Positions 1-9,319 of a DNA stretch of 64,000 nt are shown here, in pieces; the stretch's first letter is position 1, and every line of letters begins with the position of its first letter. Location of the stretch: positions 29,464,356 to 29,528,355 of the forward strand of contig NC_063054.1 of NCBI RefSeq assembly GCF_018812025.1, read 5' to 3'. This DNA is from Megalobrama amblycephala. Lineage: Eukaryota > Chordata > Actinopteri > Cypriniformes > Xenocyprididae. Both the position numbers and the translations under genes were made by a program. Under the pieces are notes generated by a model. The model searched no databases. It was not told the DNA's origin and was given only the letters and a program-made list of their open reading frames with translations.

Positions 1-365
1 AAAGTAAAATGCTATGGTATATTTTGACTGTAACTGTTAAATAGATGTTCACTTATGTAGTGATCACTGTCTGTCTATTATTGTACAGTTCCTTTACTTG
101 GTTTGTGAGTTCATTTGTTAGCATTTTCTTGCGTGGAATAAGTGAGTATGAGTTTTCTTGCTGTTATCCAGGTCAGTAGCAGGCGCAGGGAGGCTGGGAA
201 GATGCCTTTAACACCATGCTTCACTGGGCCCAACCAAAATAGTCCAGACTAAAGTTAGCTCAGCATAACACGGTGCAGTGCTAGATGGCCCTCCACTTTG
301 AATTCATTACCACTTGAATCTCACACTTCACTCTTGTAGTAGCTTGAATGAGGACAGTTTTGCCT

Positions 366-366
<1 letters not shown>
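1..366. other. Low-copy sequence, nothing recognised
   Basis: No coding pattern, inverted repeat or repeat shared with the rest of the window was found here. Short reading frames lack any family-like composition. Confidence 0.5.
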
Positions 367-421
<55 letters not shown>

Positions 422-428
422 GCTCTCT
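367..428. repeat. (CT)n microsatellite
   Basis: About 30 CT units with two interruptions (TTT near 405 and a CG at 421). On the minus strand it makes an artefactual Arg/Glu-rich reading frame, which is not a gene. Confidence 0.97.
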
Positions 429-974
429 GTAGATGAATTATTCATGAAACATATTTTCATGTAGAACATTATCACCCTGAAACAGTTTGGCTATAATACT
501 TCATTACCCAAACACACAACCTTTCTAGGTTCAGGATCTAATTTCTAATTTACGGTGAAATATGGTGTGTGGTTGGCCTTTTTGTAGACATGGTGGAAGA
601 ACTCCAGGAACTTTTTTTTTTTTTTCCCCAGGAAAGTAATAAAACCTTGAGTCTAAGCTCTGTTTATGCATGTTTACATGTTACTCATTCTGCTGTCCTA
701 ATTCCAGCTCATTTATAACCTAAAATATCTTGGAAAAGAAAGCCTAAAGTGAGTGCAGATGGGCAGCTGTGGTTATTCCCATGTTATCTGCTTCAGCCCT
801 TGTGAACTTGTTCCTGGAGTCACTGCTCAAATTGATTCATGTCTAATAGGGGTGTCTCCTTTATAATCATACGTGATGCCTAGAAATGAAAAAGTATATC
901 CAGTTGGTTTAGTGTCATGATTACCACTTTCAGTGCAAGATGTCTTGGGTCCAAATATCAGTTCTTTAGTCTTA
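429..974. other. Low-copy sequence with a poly-T run
   Basis: Apart from a T run near 611-625, nothing recognisable is seen. Confidence 0.5.
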
Positions 975-975
975 G

Positions 976-1014
<39 letters not shown>

Positions 1015-1021
1015 CTATCTA
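975..1021. repeat. Compound (CT)n-(ATCT)n microsatellite
   Basis: About ten CT units run directly into about six ATCT units. The array abuts the broken end of a family F copy, so it may have grown at the element edge. Confidence 0.95.
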
Positions 1022-1335
1022 TTATTTATTACTTTATTACTTACCCTCATGTCGTTCCACACCCGTAAGACCTTCGTTAATCTTCAGAACACAAATTAAG
1101 ATATTTTAGTTGAAATCCGATGGCTCCGTGATGCCTGCATAGCCAGCAATGACATTTCCTCTCTCAAGATCCATTAATGTACTAAAAACATATTTAAATC
1201 GGTTCATGTGAGTACAGTGGTTCAATATTAATATTATAAAGCGACGAGAATATTTTTGGTGCGCCAAAAAAAACAAAATAACGACTTGTTTAGTGATTGC
1301 CGATTTCAAAATACTGCTTCATGAAGCTTCGGAGC
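1022..1335 (-). mobile_element. Family F fragment, uninterrupted TTAA site
   Basis: This is a reverse-orientation partial copy of the repeat also found at 13310-13756, 26263-27998 and 59441-61262. Shared landmarks on the minus strand are TTCATGAAGC, GGCGCACC, GTCGCTTTATAATATTAA and the CATGAGGGTAAGTAAT end. The AACCCTTTAA terminus is missing and the microsatellite stands in its place. It matters because the central ATTAATATT is intact here, giving an empty-site reference for the insertion at 26526. Confidence 0.8.
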
Positions 1336-1799
1336 ACAATGAATAATGTATATTTGATAAATAATGTATGTTTGATAAATATAATTTCAGTATTTCAGTA
1401 CAACAAACAATATTATAAAATTGTATTCATTGTATCCATACGAAGTATTGAGAAAAGAAACATTAAGCTTTTATTTGAAATTTGAATATGTAATTTTTGG
1501 CTTTTGCACAGCAAGGAAATCAGATGTTAAAGGATTAGTTCACTTTCAAATGAAAATTAGCCCAAGCTTTACTCACCCTCAAGCCATCCTAGGTGTATAT
1601 GGCTTTCTTCTTTCTGATGAACACAATCTGAGATATTTTAATAAATGGCCTTGTGCATCCAAGCTTTATGATGGCAGTGAACAGGGGTCATGAGTATGAG
1701 CTGAAGAAAGTGCTTCAATCCACATCCATCCATCATAAACGTGTACTCCACACAGCTCCGGCGGGTTAATAAAGGCCTTCTGAAGTGAAGTGATGCATT

Positions 1800-1838
<39 letters not shown>

Positions 1839-1967
1839 ATATTTAACAAGTTATGAAGTAAAATATTTAGCTTCCGGCCAGACCGCACTCTGTATTCAAA
1901 TTACGAAGAAAGTGTAAACTGCTGTTGCATCAGTTACACTTTTTTAGTAAGTTGAATAGGGAAGGCA

Positions 1968-2551
1968 TACGGAAGAGGATTAGGGCCAAGCAATAATAAA
2001 AAAATAAAACCATCTCGAGATTAAAGTTGTTAAATTACGAGAAAAAGCTCGTTAAATTTCGAGAACAAATTCGTTCAATTACGAATTTGTTCTCATAATT
2101 TAACGACTTTTTTCTCGTAATTTAATGACTTTATCCTCAACATTTTATCTCGACTTTTTTTTAAAATTTGACGACTTTTCTCATAATTTAACGAATTTGT
2201 TCTCATAATTTAATGACTTTATTCTCAACATTTTATCTCAACTTTTTTCTCTAAATTTAACAAGTTTTTTCTCGTAATTTAACGAGTTTATTCTCAACGT
2301 TTTATCTCGACTTTTTTCTCGAAATTTAACGAGTTTTTTTTCGTAATTTAACGAGTTTATTCTCAACATTTTATCTCGACTTTTTTCTTGAAATTTTACG
2401 AGTTTTTTCTCGTAATTTAACTAGTTTATTCTCAACATTTTATTTCGACTTTTTTCTCGAAATTTAACGGGTTTTTTCTTGAAATTTAACAACTTTAATC
2501 TTGAGATGGTATTATTTTTTTATTATTGCTTGGCCCTAATCCTCTTCCGTA
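1968..2551. mobile_element. Palindromic MITE nested in the foldback element
   Basis: Terminal inverted repeats of roughly 73 bp, over 90% identical by eye, start TACGGAAGAGGATTAGGG and end in the inverse. AAGGCA stands directly outside both ends (1962-1967 and 2552-2557), a likely 6 bp target duplication. The interior is a tandem array. No coding capacity is seen. Confidence 0.75.
2133..2475. repeat. 69 bp tandem repeat (minisatellite)
   Basis: The word ATTCTCAAC recurs at 2221, 2290, 2359 and 2428, exactly 69 bp apart, with an earlier degenerate unit near 2133. Each unit alternates TCTCGAAATTTAACGAG and TCTCGTAATTTAACGAG, so it is itself made of two related half-units. Confidence 0.9.
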
Positions 2552-2969
2552 AAGGCAGGACGTAGTGTAAACTTTTTGAACTGCAAGAGTTTTACACTTT
2601 GTACGTTGGAAGGTGGTCTGGCGGAAGCTAGATATTTTACTTCATGTTAAAGATGGATAATTTTTTTTTTTTTTTACACAAACGCATCGCTTTGCTTCAG
2701 AATGCCTTTATTAACCCCCCAGAGTTGTGTGGAGCACACGTTTATGATGGATGGATGGTGATGGAGGCAATTTCTTCAGCTCATACTGAAGCATGAAGTA
2801 TACGTGACTGCCATTATAACTCCTGTTTACTGCCATTATAAAGCTCGGATGCGTCAGGATATTTATTGAAATATCTCCGATTGTGTTCATCAGAAAGAAG
2901 AAAATCATATACACCTAGGATGGCTTGAGGATGAGTCTAATTTTCATTTGAAAGTGAACTAATCTTTAA

Positions 2970-3957
2970 GGGTTATGTGGCGCAAATATGTCATGAAACT
3001 ATGAATAGCAGAGTGAAACCATCAGTGATATTTCATAGTCACTGCATATGTGTGCGCGTATAAATTTTGGCTGCTCAAAAGAAAAGATGCGCCCTGTTCT
3101 CAAGATCATAGATTGTGAAAGCTCAATGTGTAAAAAGAAGCATCAAGGGACAAGAGACAATGAGACAAGAAAATGTTCAATGTAACAATACAGCATAACA
3201 GAAACTGCCACAAAGCTGCAGAGGGAATTAAGACGCCTGTTTTATGAACACAAACTGCCTAAGCACTGTGTGATCTTGCATTGAAATAAGTAGTTTTGAA
3301 GTATCTCCTGGTGTGGTGAGAAACCACTGTTTGTATTAGCATCAGATTAAAACACACAAATGATTAATCTCAACAGGAATGATATTTAAGACCGCAGTGA
3401 CAACGCTGAGAGTATTTAAGCAAATTTAGCGTTTTCCCTGCTGTGATCTCGAGGACTAGCACTGTCACAGCTGAAAGATAAACAGGAGGCAAAAGAGCCT
3501 GATTCTGCCAAATCTTGTCTCTTGTAATCAGTGCAATAACACTAAGCAATGGGGTCGGTATGGGAGAAAGGAACTTGACCGGGAGGTTTCAGCAATATCC
3601 TGTCAATCACTGCACACTGTTAGCTCTAATGATCATTGCACTGAGCCATCTTCATCAATCTAGGGCAAATCATCTCTCCGAGAGAGAATTTGGAGTAAGT
3701 GATGAGTGACATCTCGACGTGGAAAAATATGAGCCGATCACTTTCTTTCCTGCACTGGCACCGACGTGGTAATTAACAAGGGCAGAAATGGGATCAGCTG
3801 ATGACTAATGGTTAATTATCACTTATGCCTGTTACTGCAGATGGCTGCACAAATATAAAATAAAGACGGCAGAGAAGAATCCTCTTGGTTCCTTTGCCGC
3901 TGACAGGCATTTTGGCTTTCAGAGCCTCTTGTTAATGTATCTGACACTGTGAGGTAC
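2970..3957. other. Low-copy region, possible conserved non-coding DNA
   Basis: No repeat family, inverted repeat or convincing coding frame was found. The part around 3420-3950 is less AT-rich and contains homeodomain-like TTAATTA words and E-box-like CAGCTG, but such words are common by chance. Confidence 0.4.
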
Positions 3958-3985
3958 GGCTGCACGATATTATATATAAGGATGA
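3958..3985. mobile_element. GGCTGCACGATAT transposon end fragment
   Basis: The sequence CGGCTGCACGATATTATAT resembles a common fish hAT/MITE end, and the inverse motif occurs at 6369-6384. TA flanks both. The two ends may belong to one element or be unrelated fragments. Confidence 0.4.
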
Positions 3986-4928
3986 AATATATAAACAGTG
4001 ATTTAATGAAATAAATAAAAAAAGCTTTATGTTTTTCAGGTAAGTCTAACAGTATTCAGGTACAGAAATTGAATAATTAAATGTAAAATAACAGTTCATA
4101 GTCTTTACTGTATGAAATAAATATAATTGATCTTTGGTAACGCTACAAAAGTGATTGTCTTTGTCTTTGTTTGATTAACATTAATGACAGAGATGGCAGC
4201 AGGTACTATAGTAGGCTTTTGTCACTTTAAGACCTAAGACCATGGATCCTATATAATGCTATGCATCCATTTTCTTTCTCTATTGTTTACGTTCACTAAA
4301 GCGACTGAGTTCACGAGGATACTCCTCGAAATGGGGATTGTGACATAATTTTGCGTGTTCACACTGTCAGCCCAAATCTGATTATTTGTGGATCTGATTG
4401 GAATCTGGTCTAGATTATTGACTGTCCACACTGTGTATCACACCCGTTCAGATCCGATTTGTGTTCTCTGGGCACGCTTTAATTTTTCGGAATATCTGCA
4501 TTGGTTTCTGTGGCAATGACATTGCGTTGGTAGGCTTACGCCAAAAACAACAGCAACATGGAGGGGTTTGCAAGACAGATATTGTCTTATTTACAAAATG
4601 ACAATATGTAGCCGCTGCACTGGACTAGTACGTCTTCTGAGGCAGCGGCAGAAACGTATGACATATGTCTCCATTATATCGTAATTTTCTGCGCAACCGG
4701 CACTTGTTTCAACACTCAACACAACCTTGTTTCTGCAGCAACTTTCAGCATGTTTCCTATAACAACTTCAGACATGCTTAAATTTTGGTGTGAGAATGTG
4801 ACGCATACCACTCGAAATCTGATTTGAGCGATTTTCAAGAAATGCAATTTGAATATTATTTCAAACCACATTTGCATTTCATCTGCTTTTTTTTTTTTTT
4901 TTTTTTTTGCTGTTCACACTTGCTAAAT

Positions 4929-5974
4929 GGGTCATTGACGAATAAGGTTTTTAAAAGTGTAAAAAAACATAATGGAGATGTAATTAATTTTGAAGTTTTA
5001 TTAAGTGTTAACAATGAGATTATGTGGTTTTTATAATCAATTAACACTGCTTTTGTCATGTTTTACAAGATGGACAAAATTTGTCACCAAAAACTTCATC
5101 TGGTTTAACCAAAATTTCGGTTTTACCGAATGACACTTTTGGTTATACCAAATGACGATATTTAAAAAAAAAACTGGCTGATATCTAGCTAGCTAACTAT
5201 TATATAGCTTTCTAGCTAGCTAGTAAAAGGACAATCAAACATTTTATATTTAGTACAAGTTTTTAAAATATTCCAACATTTTCCATGTTTTATAGCAGTG
5301 GTACTGAATTAGGGCTGGGCGATATATCGCATGCGATTCTCACGCGCATTTCGTCAGTAAAGCCGGTTCCCTGATTACCGCTAAATCGCCATCACCTGCT
5401 TTCAAATGGAGCGCCTTTTTGAGAATCGCATGCGATATATCGCCCAGCCCTATACTGAATGACCTGATGTTTCGGGACATGCGTATGAGCAAGTGAAAAC
5501 ATGAATTTTTTAAATAGTTAAGAGAGAGTTAGACCATGTGGTCCTTTGCAGGTGTCTGAATGATGTCACATCCTGTCACATGATATTGACTGCATGACTT
5601 GATCCAAAATGGTCCCTTTATATTGATTACTCCGAATTACATCATTTGAATTCATTTTTGAATTCTATGTTGATATATAATGTTCAGAATAAATCATGCC
5701 AGAATAAAAAATATATACAATTATTACATTTTAAGATATTTTAATCACAAATGAATTGGCTGTATGACCTTGAATGACCTTTTTACACTTATATACACAA
5801 TATACACAATACATTTATATGTAGCAAATATGTAGCAAAATATGATTAAAACTTTTTAAATTTGATAAAAGGGATCTAGTTTTACTACCTTGCATACTTT
5901 GGATGTCATATATTTTATTATTATTATTATTAAGACCTTTGGACAAATAAAAAGACCTGTCACGTCATTGACCC
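4929..5974. mobile_element. Inverted-repeat element nested in the outer MITE
   Basis: It starts GGGTCATTGACGAATAAGG and ends CCTGTCACGTCATTGACCC. The first 12 bases match inverted with one change, and similarity continues weakly inward. AAAT flanks both sides, a possible short target duplication. It contains the young 143 bp MITE at 5310. No transposase is visible. Confidence 0.6.
5310..5452. mobile_element. hAT-type MITE with perfect 8 bp target duplication
   Basis: The 143 bp element begins TAGGGCTGGGCGATATATCG and ends with the exact inverse. Its inverted repeats run about 37 bp (through GCATGCGATTCTCA/TGAGAATCGCATGC) with almost no divergence. TACTGAAT is duplicated exactly at 5302-5309 and 5453-5460. 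The end sequence and the 8 bp duplication are typical of the hAT superfamily. The near-perfect arms suggest it is the most recent layer of this nest. Confidence 0.93.
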
Positions 5975-6039
5975 AAATATGATCGGATTTCATTGGATAT
6001 GCACAAAAAATGGATTTGGACTGACAGTCTGAACAAGGC

Positions 6040-6300
6040 TAAAAAGACAAGAAATACAACTGAATTCGGTGTTTGTGTGCTTTCAATGCAGCTCTGTGTG
6101 CACAGAAACGGTGCTAGAGTTTCAAATTGAGTTATTTCGCTTCTTGTGCTTGAATGCTTTGAGCTCACTTGAATGTTTAAACTGACAAGACTTAAAACAT
6201 GCAAATAATAAACTTTCATTCTATGATGGTTAAAATTGATGGTCCAAACTGTGGTGCCTGGTCCGTACGGATCACGGATCATCTACAATCCCTACTTATT
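6040..6300 (-). repeat. Dispersed repeat, reverse copy of the unit at 14440
   Basis: On the minus strand this reads GATCCGTACGGACCAGG, then a CACAGTTTGG block, ATAGAATGAAAGTTTAT, TTTGCATGTTT and GTCTTG. The same order appears on the plus strand at 14462-14600. No terminal repeats could be assigned, so its class is unknown. Confidence 0.6.
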
Positions 6301-6384
6301 TGTCATCGCACATCCTGCAATGTCACTATCGCAGATGCGCACATCATGATCCTGGTTCCTGAAATGATATATCGTGCAGCCATA
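6301..6384. mobile_element. hAT-like end fragment
   Basis: The segment ends GATATATCGTGCAGCC, the inverse of the motif at 3958. The interior (TGTCACTATCGCAGATGCGC) has the feel of a hAT subterminal region. It is a fragment only. Confidence 0.4.
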
Positions 6385-6991
6385 CTGGGAGGAGGAACTG
6401 GAATACTGGAGAAGCCCCAGATGAGATGCTTTTTTGGAGCTCCGAAGCTGCCTGTTTGACTCAAATTATGATTAAAATGCAATGAAGAAACATACTTCAT
6501 GCTATTCTTAGTCTAGTTCATAAAACTCATTTCAGTCCTTACATCAAGTATCACTTTCACGTTGAAATCGAAATTGACATTACGAGAAGCCAGTGGTACA
6601 TTTTTGTTGATTTTTGTTGCAGTGTATAATTTTGTGCCACGTTCAAATTTGCAGAGGGCTGGACAGAATGGCTGGACGTGGCAAAAGCAGTGTTTGTAAA
6701 TATGGTACCAGCTGTAAGCATGTGTTTGCTGGAATGGCAAGTACGTAAGTATAGGGTAAGTCTCCCTGTGTTCAAGACACAGAACGCTACCTTATACTGC
6801 TGGTTGCTGGGTTTGATTTCTGGTCATCGAAGATACAACATTACTGGAAATAACTAGCAGCTATAGATGTTTTTTAAGACTCATATCATGGATTTTAGTC
6901 CATGTCTGTTAACCTTAAGTTCATATAGGCTAGTTTACTCTTAAACAACATTAAATTATAGCAGAAATACACATTTAAATTTTCATGTATC
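6385..6991. other. Low-copy sequence, nothing recognised
   Basis: Overlapping short frames on the minus strand (6513-6775) have no recognisable domain and compete with each other, which argues against coding. Confidence 0.45.
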
Positions 6992-7103
6992 ATTCATGTA
7001 GCTCAAACAGTAGAGCTGGCAATGCCGAGGTCACGGATTCGATTTCCAGGGAATGCATGAACTGATTAAATGTATACCTGCCAAATGCATACATATAATG
7101 AAA
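6992..7103 (+). mobile_element. tRNA-derived SINE, internally deleted
   Basis: The sequence contains an A-box-like TGTAGCTCAAACAGTAGAGC and a B-box-like GGATTCGATTTCC, the two parts of an RNA polymerase III promoter. It continues into AATGCATGAACTGATTAAAT and then GCCAAATGCATACATAT, the order seen in common cyprinid tRNA-derived SINEs. The stretch normally linking TATACC to GCCAAATGC appears to be missing. The tRNA fold is degraded, so this is not a functional tRNA gene. Confidence 0.7.
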
Positions 7104-7646
7104 ATATACCACCTTGTCATCACTAACCAAAAGTTGGTTGTAAAGGATGTGGTTAGAGTTTTTATCGGAAATCTTCATCATCAAGTTAGTTAATGCTAAA
7201 TTTAATGTGTGAAAAACAAGCTGTTCTTGAAATTGATGGCTGAACATGAGTTGAAAACATCTGAATTTTATTGTTGCCTATTTGTGTTGAATTTGTTTTT
7301 GTTTTTTGATGTATTGCAGTTGTTCCTGTGACTTATGTGTCATTTTTAAACAAAGTTCCAAGTCATGAATTCACACTTGGCTCACAAAATATTTCTGACA
7401 TCTGTGTGAGGTGATTCTTGGCTGTAATGAGCAGTCTGTCTTAAACTTTGGGCAGTGATGAGCCATGAGTAAGAAATATCATTTTCTAATGAACCTTGTT
7501 GCATTAACATGCCATTCAAATCATCCACTGGTTTTCTGAGTGCTGAGGGGTTTTAGGTGTTTGCAGTCATGGTGTTAAACATATTTGTTGACTGACTCAT
7601 GAAAGGAGATTGAGAATTGTGCCATTATATATTATCACAGACACGC

Positions 7647-7648
<2 letters not shown>
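7104..7648. other. Low-copy sequence, nothing recognised
   Basis: No coding signature or shared repeat was identified. Confidence 0.45.
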
Positions 7649-7732
<84 letters not shown>

Positions 7733-7735
7733 ACA
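7649..7735. repeat. (AC)n microsatellite
   Basis: About 40 AC units with one GA interruption near the 3' edge. It creates a false Thr-His run inside a 162-codon plus-strand frame (7617-8105), whose remainder has no protein-like features. Confidence 0.98.
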
Positions 7736-8635
7736 TGCTGTGAGCTCTCTAACTGGGTCATTTTATAGCTGCTTAGCTAGCTTGAGCTTGATTACCCAAG
7801 AGTCTTCTTTGTTTGCCATTCAATTATGCAAAAATTTCCAGACACCCTGTTGCTGTACTAATAGTATGTATGGACAAGATTCTCTTCTGAAGTCATATTC
7901 ATATTATGCATTTAACCTTATACTTTATAGGAAAGGAGAGTACATGGATGTGAGCAGAGAAAGCGAGCAAATAAGAAGGGTTTTTTCTTTTCAACTGCAA
8001 TGTTTTAGGAGCCTTTTATATACAGTATGCTTTTGGGGGTTGTCAAGTATAGCTGTGGAACACAACAACAAACAACTCTGTTTTGACCAAGAGCTTGTGG
8101 TTTAGTTATTATTATGTTTAGTTATAGTATATTATTACTCTATTTGGCCTTGAATTTGTTTACATGCACAAATATTCCAATAAGATTCATAATTTGATCC
8201 AGTTATGTAAGCCTCATGTATAGGCATTAGTCTGATTGCTGTAACCAGATTACCTTGAACCAGTATTTCAGCCAGGTTCTTGAATTCTGATGAGAGCTGG
8301 CATATGCCTTATTAATCAGAATGTTGGTCATAAACACATTGGAGTAGTTGGAATATCCATTGTAACTGACAATTCATTTACTGTATAAATGCTTATGTCA
8401 ACTTTGAAAGAAACATGGTCTTTTTGTAAGTCTCATGACCTACATTTTGTAATTCATTCACTCTTTTGTGTAAATAAATGAGTTGATTTAATATATACTA
8501 AAATGCAATGGGGGGCATCCTTTGCAGATCCTTTTGGTGAGACTAATGGCACAAAAATTACACGCGCTTAAGCTTGAACACTGTTTCTCTATTTATTTAA
8601 TGGTTACATTTTCTTGAAAACCACTGTAGTATGTA
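7736..8635. other. Low-copy sequence, nothing recognised
   Basis: AT-rich, without repeats shared in the window or a credible coding frame. Confidence 0.45.
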
Positions 8636-9319
8636 TTAAAGGCATAGTTTACCCAAAAATTAAAATTATCCCATGATTTACTCACCCTCAAGCCATCCTA
8701 GGTGTTTATGACTGTCTTCTTTCAGATGAACACAATCAGAGATTCAGAGAAAAAAATCCTCCAAGGTTTATAATGGTTGTGAATGGGGGGCTGCATTTTG
8801 AAGTAAAAAAGTGATGCATTTTTGTAAGAAAAATATCCATATTTAAAACTTTATAAATTCAAATAACTAGTTTCCAGCGGACGACCGTACACAGAATGCA
8901 CAAGTCGATTTGCAGCGGAAGACTAACCCGAATTAGAAGTCTAAAATGAAATTTTTTAAAGAGAAATGGAGAAATGTCAGAGGATTTCGATATAAGAGAA
9001 GAGGAGCTTAAATTTGTTGCACAGCCCTATTTGTTTGAGCCGCGTCTAAGCTTACAATACTCCTACATATTGCGTCATACATCATGTCAGGGGTTACTCA
9101 TTTGGCGCAAGTCGACTTGGCTATTCTGCGTAAGGTTGTCCACCGGAAGCTAGTTATTTGAATTTATAAAGTTTTAAATATGGATATTTTTCTTACAAAA
9201 ATGCATCGCTTCACTTCAGAAGACCTTTATTAACCCCCTGGAGTCATATGGATTACTTTTTTTTTTTATGGATGGATGCATTATTTTTGGCTTAAAAACA
9301 CGGTCCCCCCCCCCCATTC

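Larger units (their letters stand above)
1527..2969. mobile_element. Family P foldback element, 1.44 kb palindrome
   Basis: Both edges are TTAA. The left arm begins AGGATTAGTTCACTTTC and the right arm ends in its inverse, GAAAGTGAACTAATCTT. Arms of several hundred bases match in inverted order, including CTCACCCTCAAGCCATCCTAGG on the left and CCTAGGATGGCTTGAGG on the right, and the TTCCGCCAGACC-like core. There is no transposase, so the element must have moved in trans. A poly-A run (1805-1835) faces a poly-T run (2660-2675) in the opposite arm. A related shorter palindrome lies at 19540-20132. The centre is occupied by a second element (1968-2551). Confidence 0.85.
4353..6038. mobile_element. 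MITE, outer shell of a triple nest
   Basis: The left end TGTTCACACTGTCAGCCCAA and right end (reverse complement) TTGTTCAGACTGTCAGTCCA form an inverted repeat. The element is interrupted by the one at 4929-5974. Text resumes across the gap: TTCACACTTGCTAAAT on the left, ATGATCGGATTTCATTGG on the right. No protein is encoded. Confidence 0.6.

Noticed and set aside
281..475. Arg/Glu-rich minus-strand frame
   Set aside because: It is a translation of the (CT)n microsatellite.
2010..2510. CRISPR-like array
   Set aside because: The 69 bp units are contiguous tandem repeats without unique spacers, lie in a MITE, and the genome is a vertebrate.
3958..6384. One 2.4 kb element bounded by GGCTGCACGATAT and its inverse
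   Set aside because: The ends match only over about 13 bases, no target duplication beyond TA is seen, and the interval contains other elements, so two unrelated fragments are equally likely.
6992..7103. Functional tRNA gene
   Set aside because: Although A- and B-box-like text is present, the acceptor and anticodon arms do not pair and the downstream text is SINE body.
7617..8105. 162-codon plus-strand reading frame
   Set aside because: Much of it is a Thr-His run from the (AC)n array, and the rest has no domain, no splice context and ordinary AT-rich composition.
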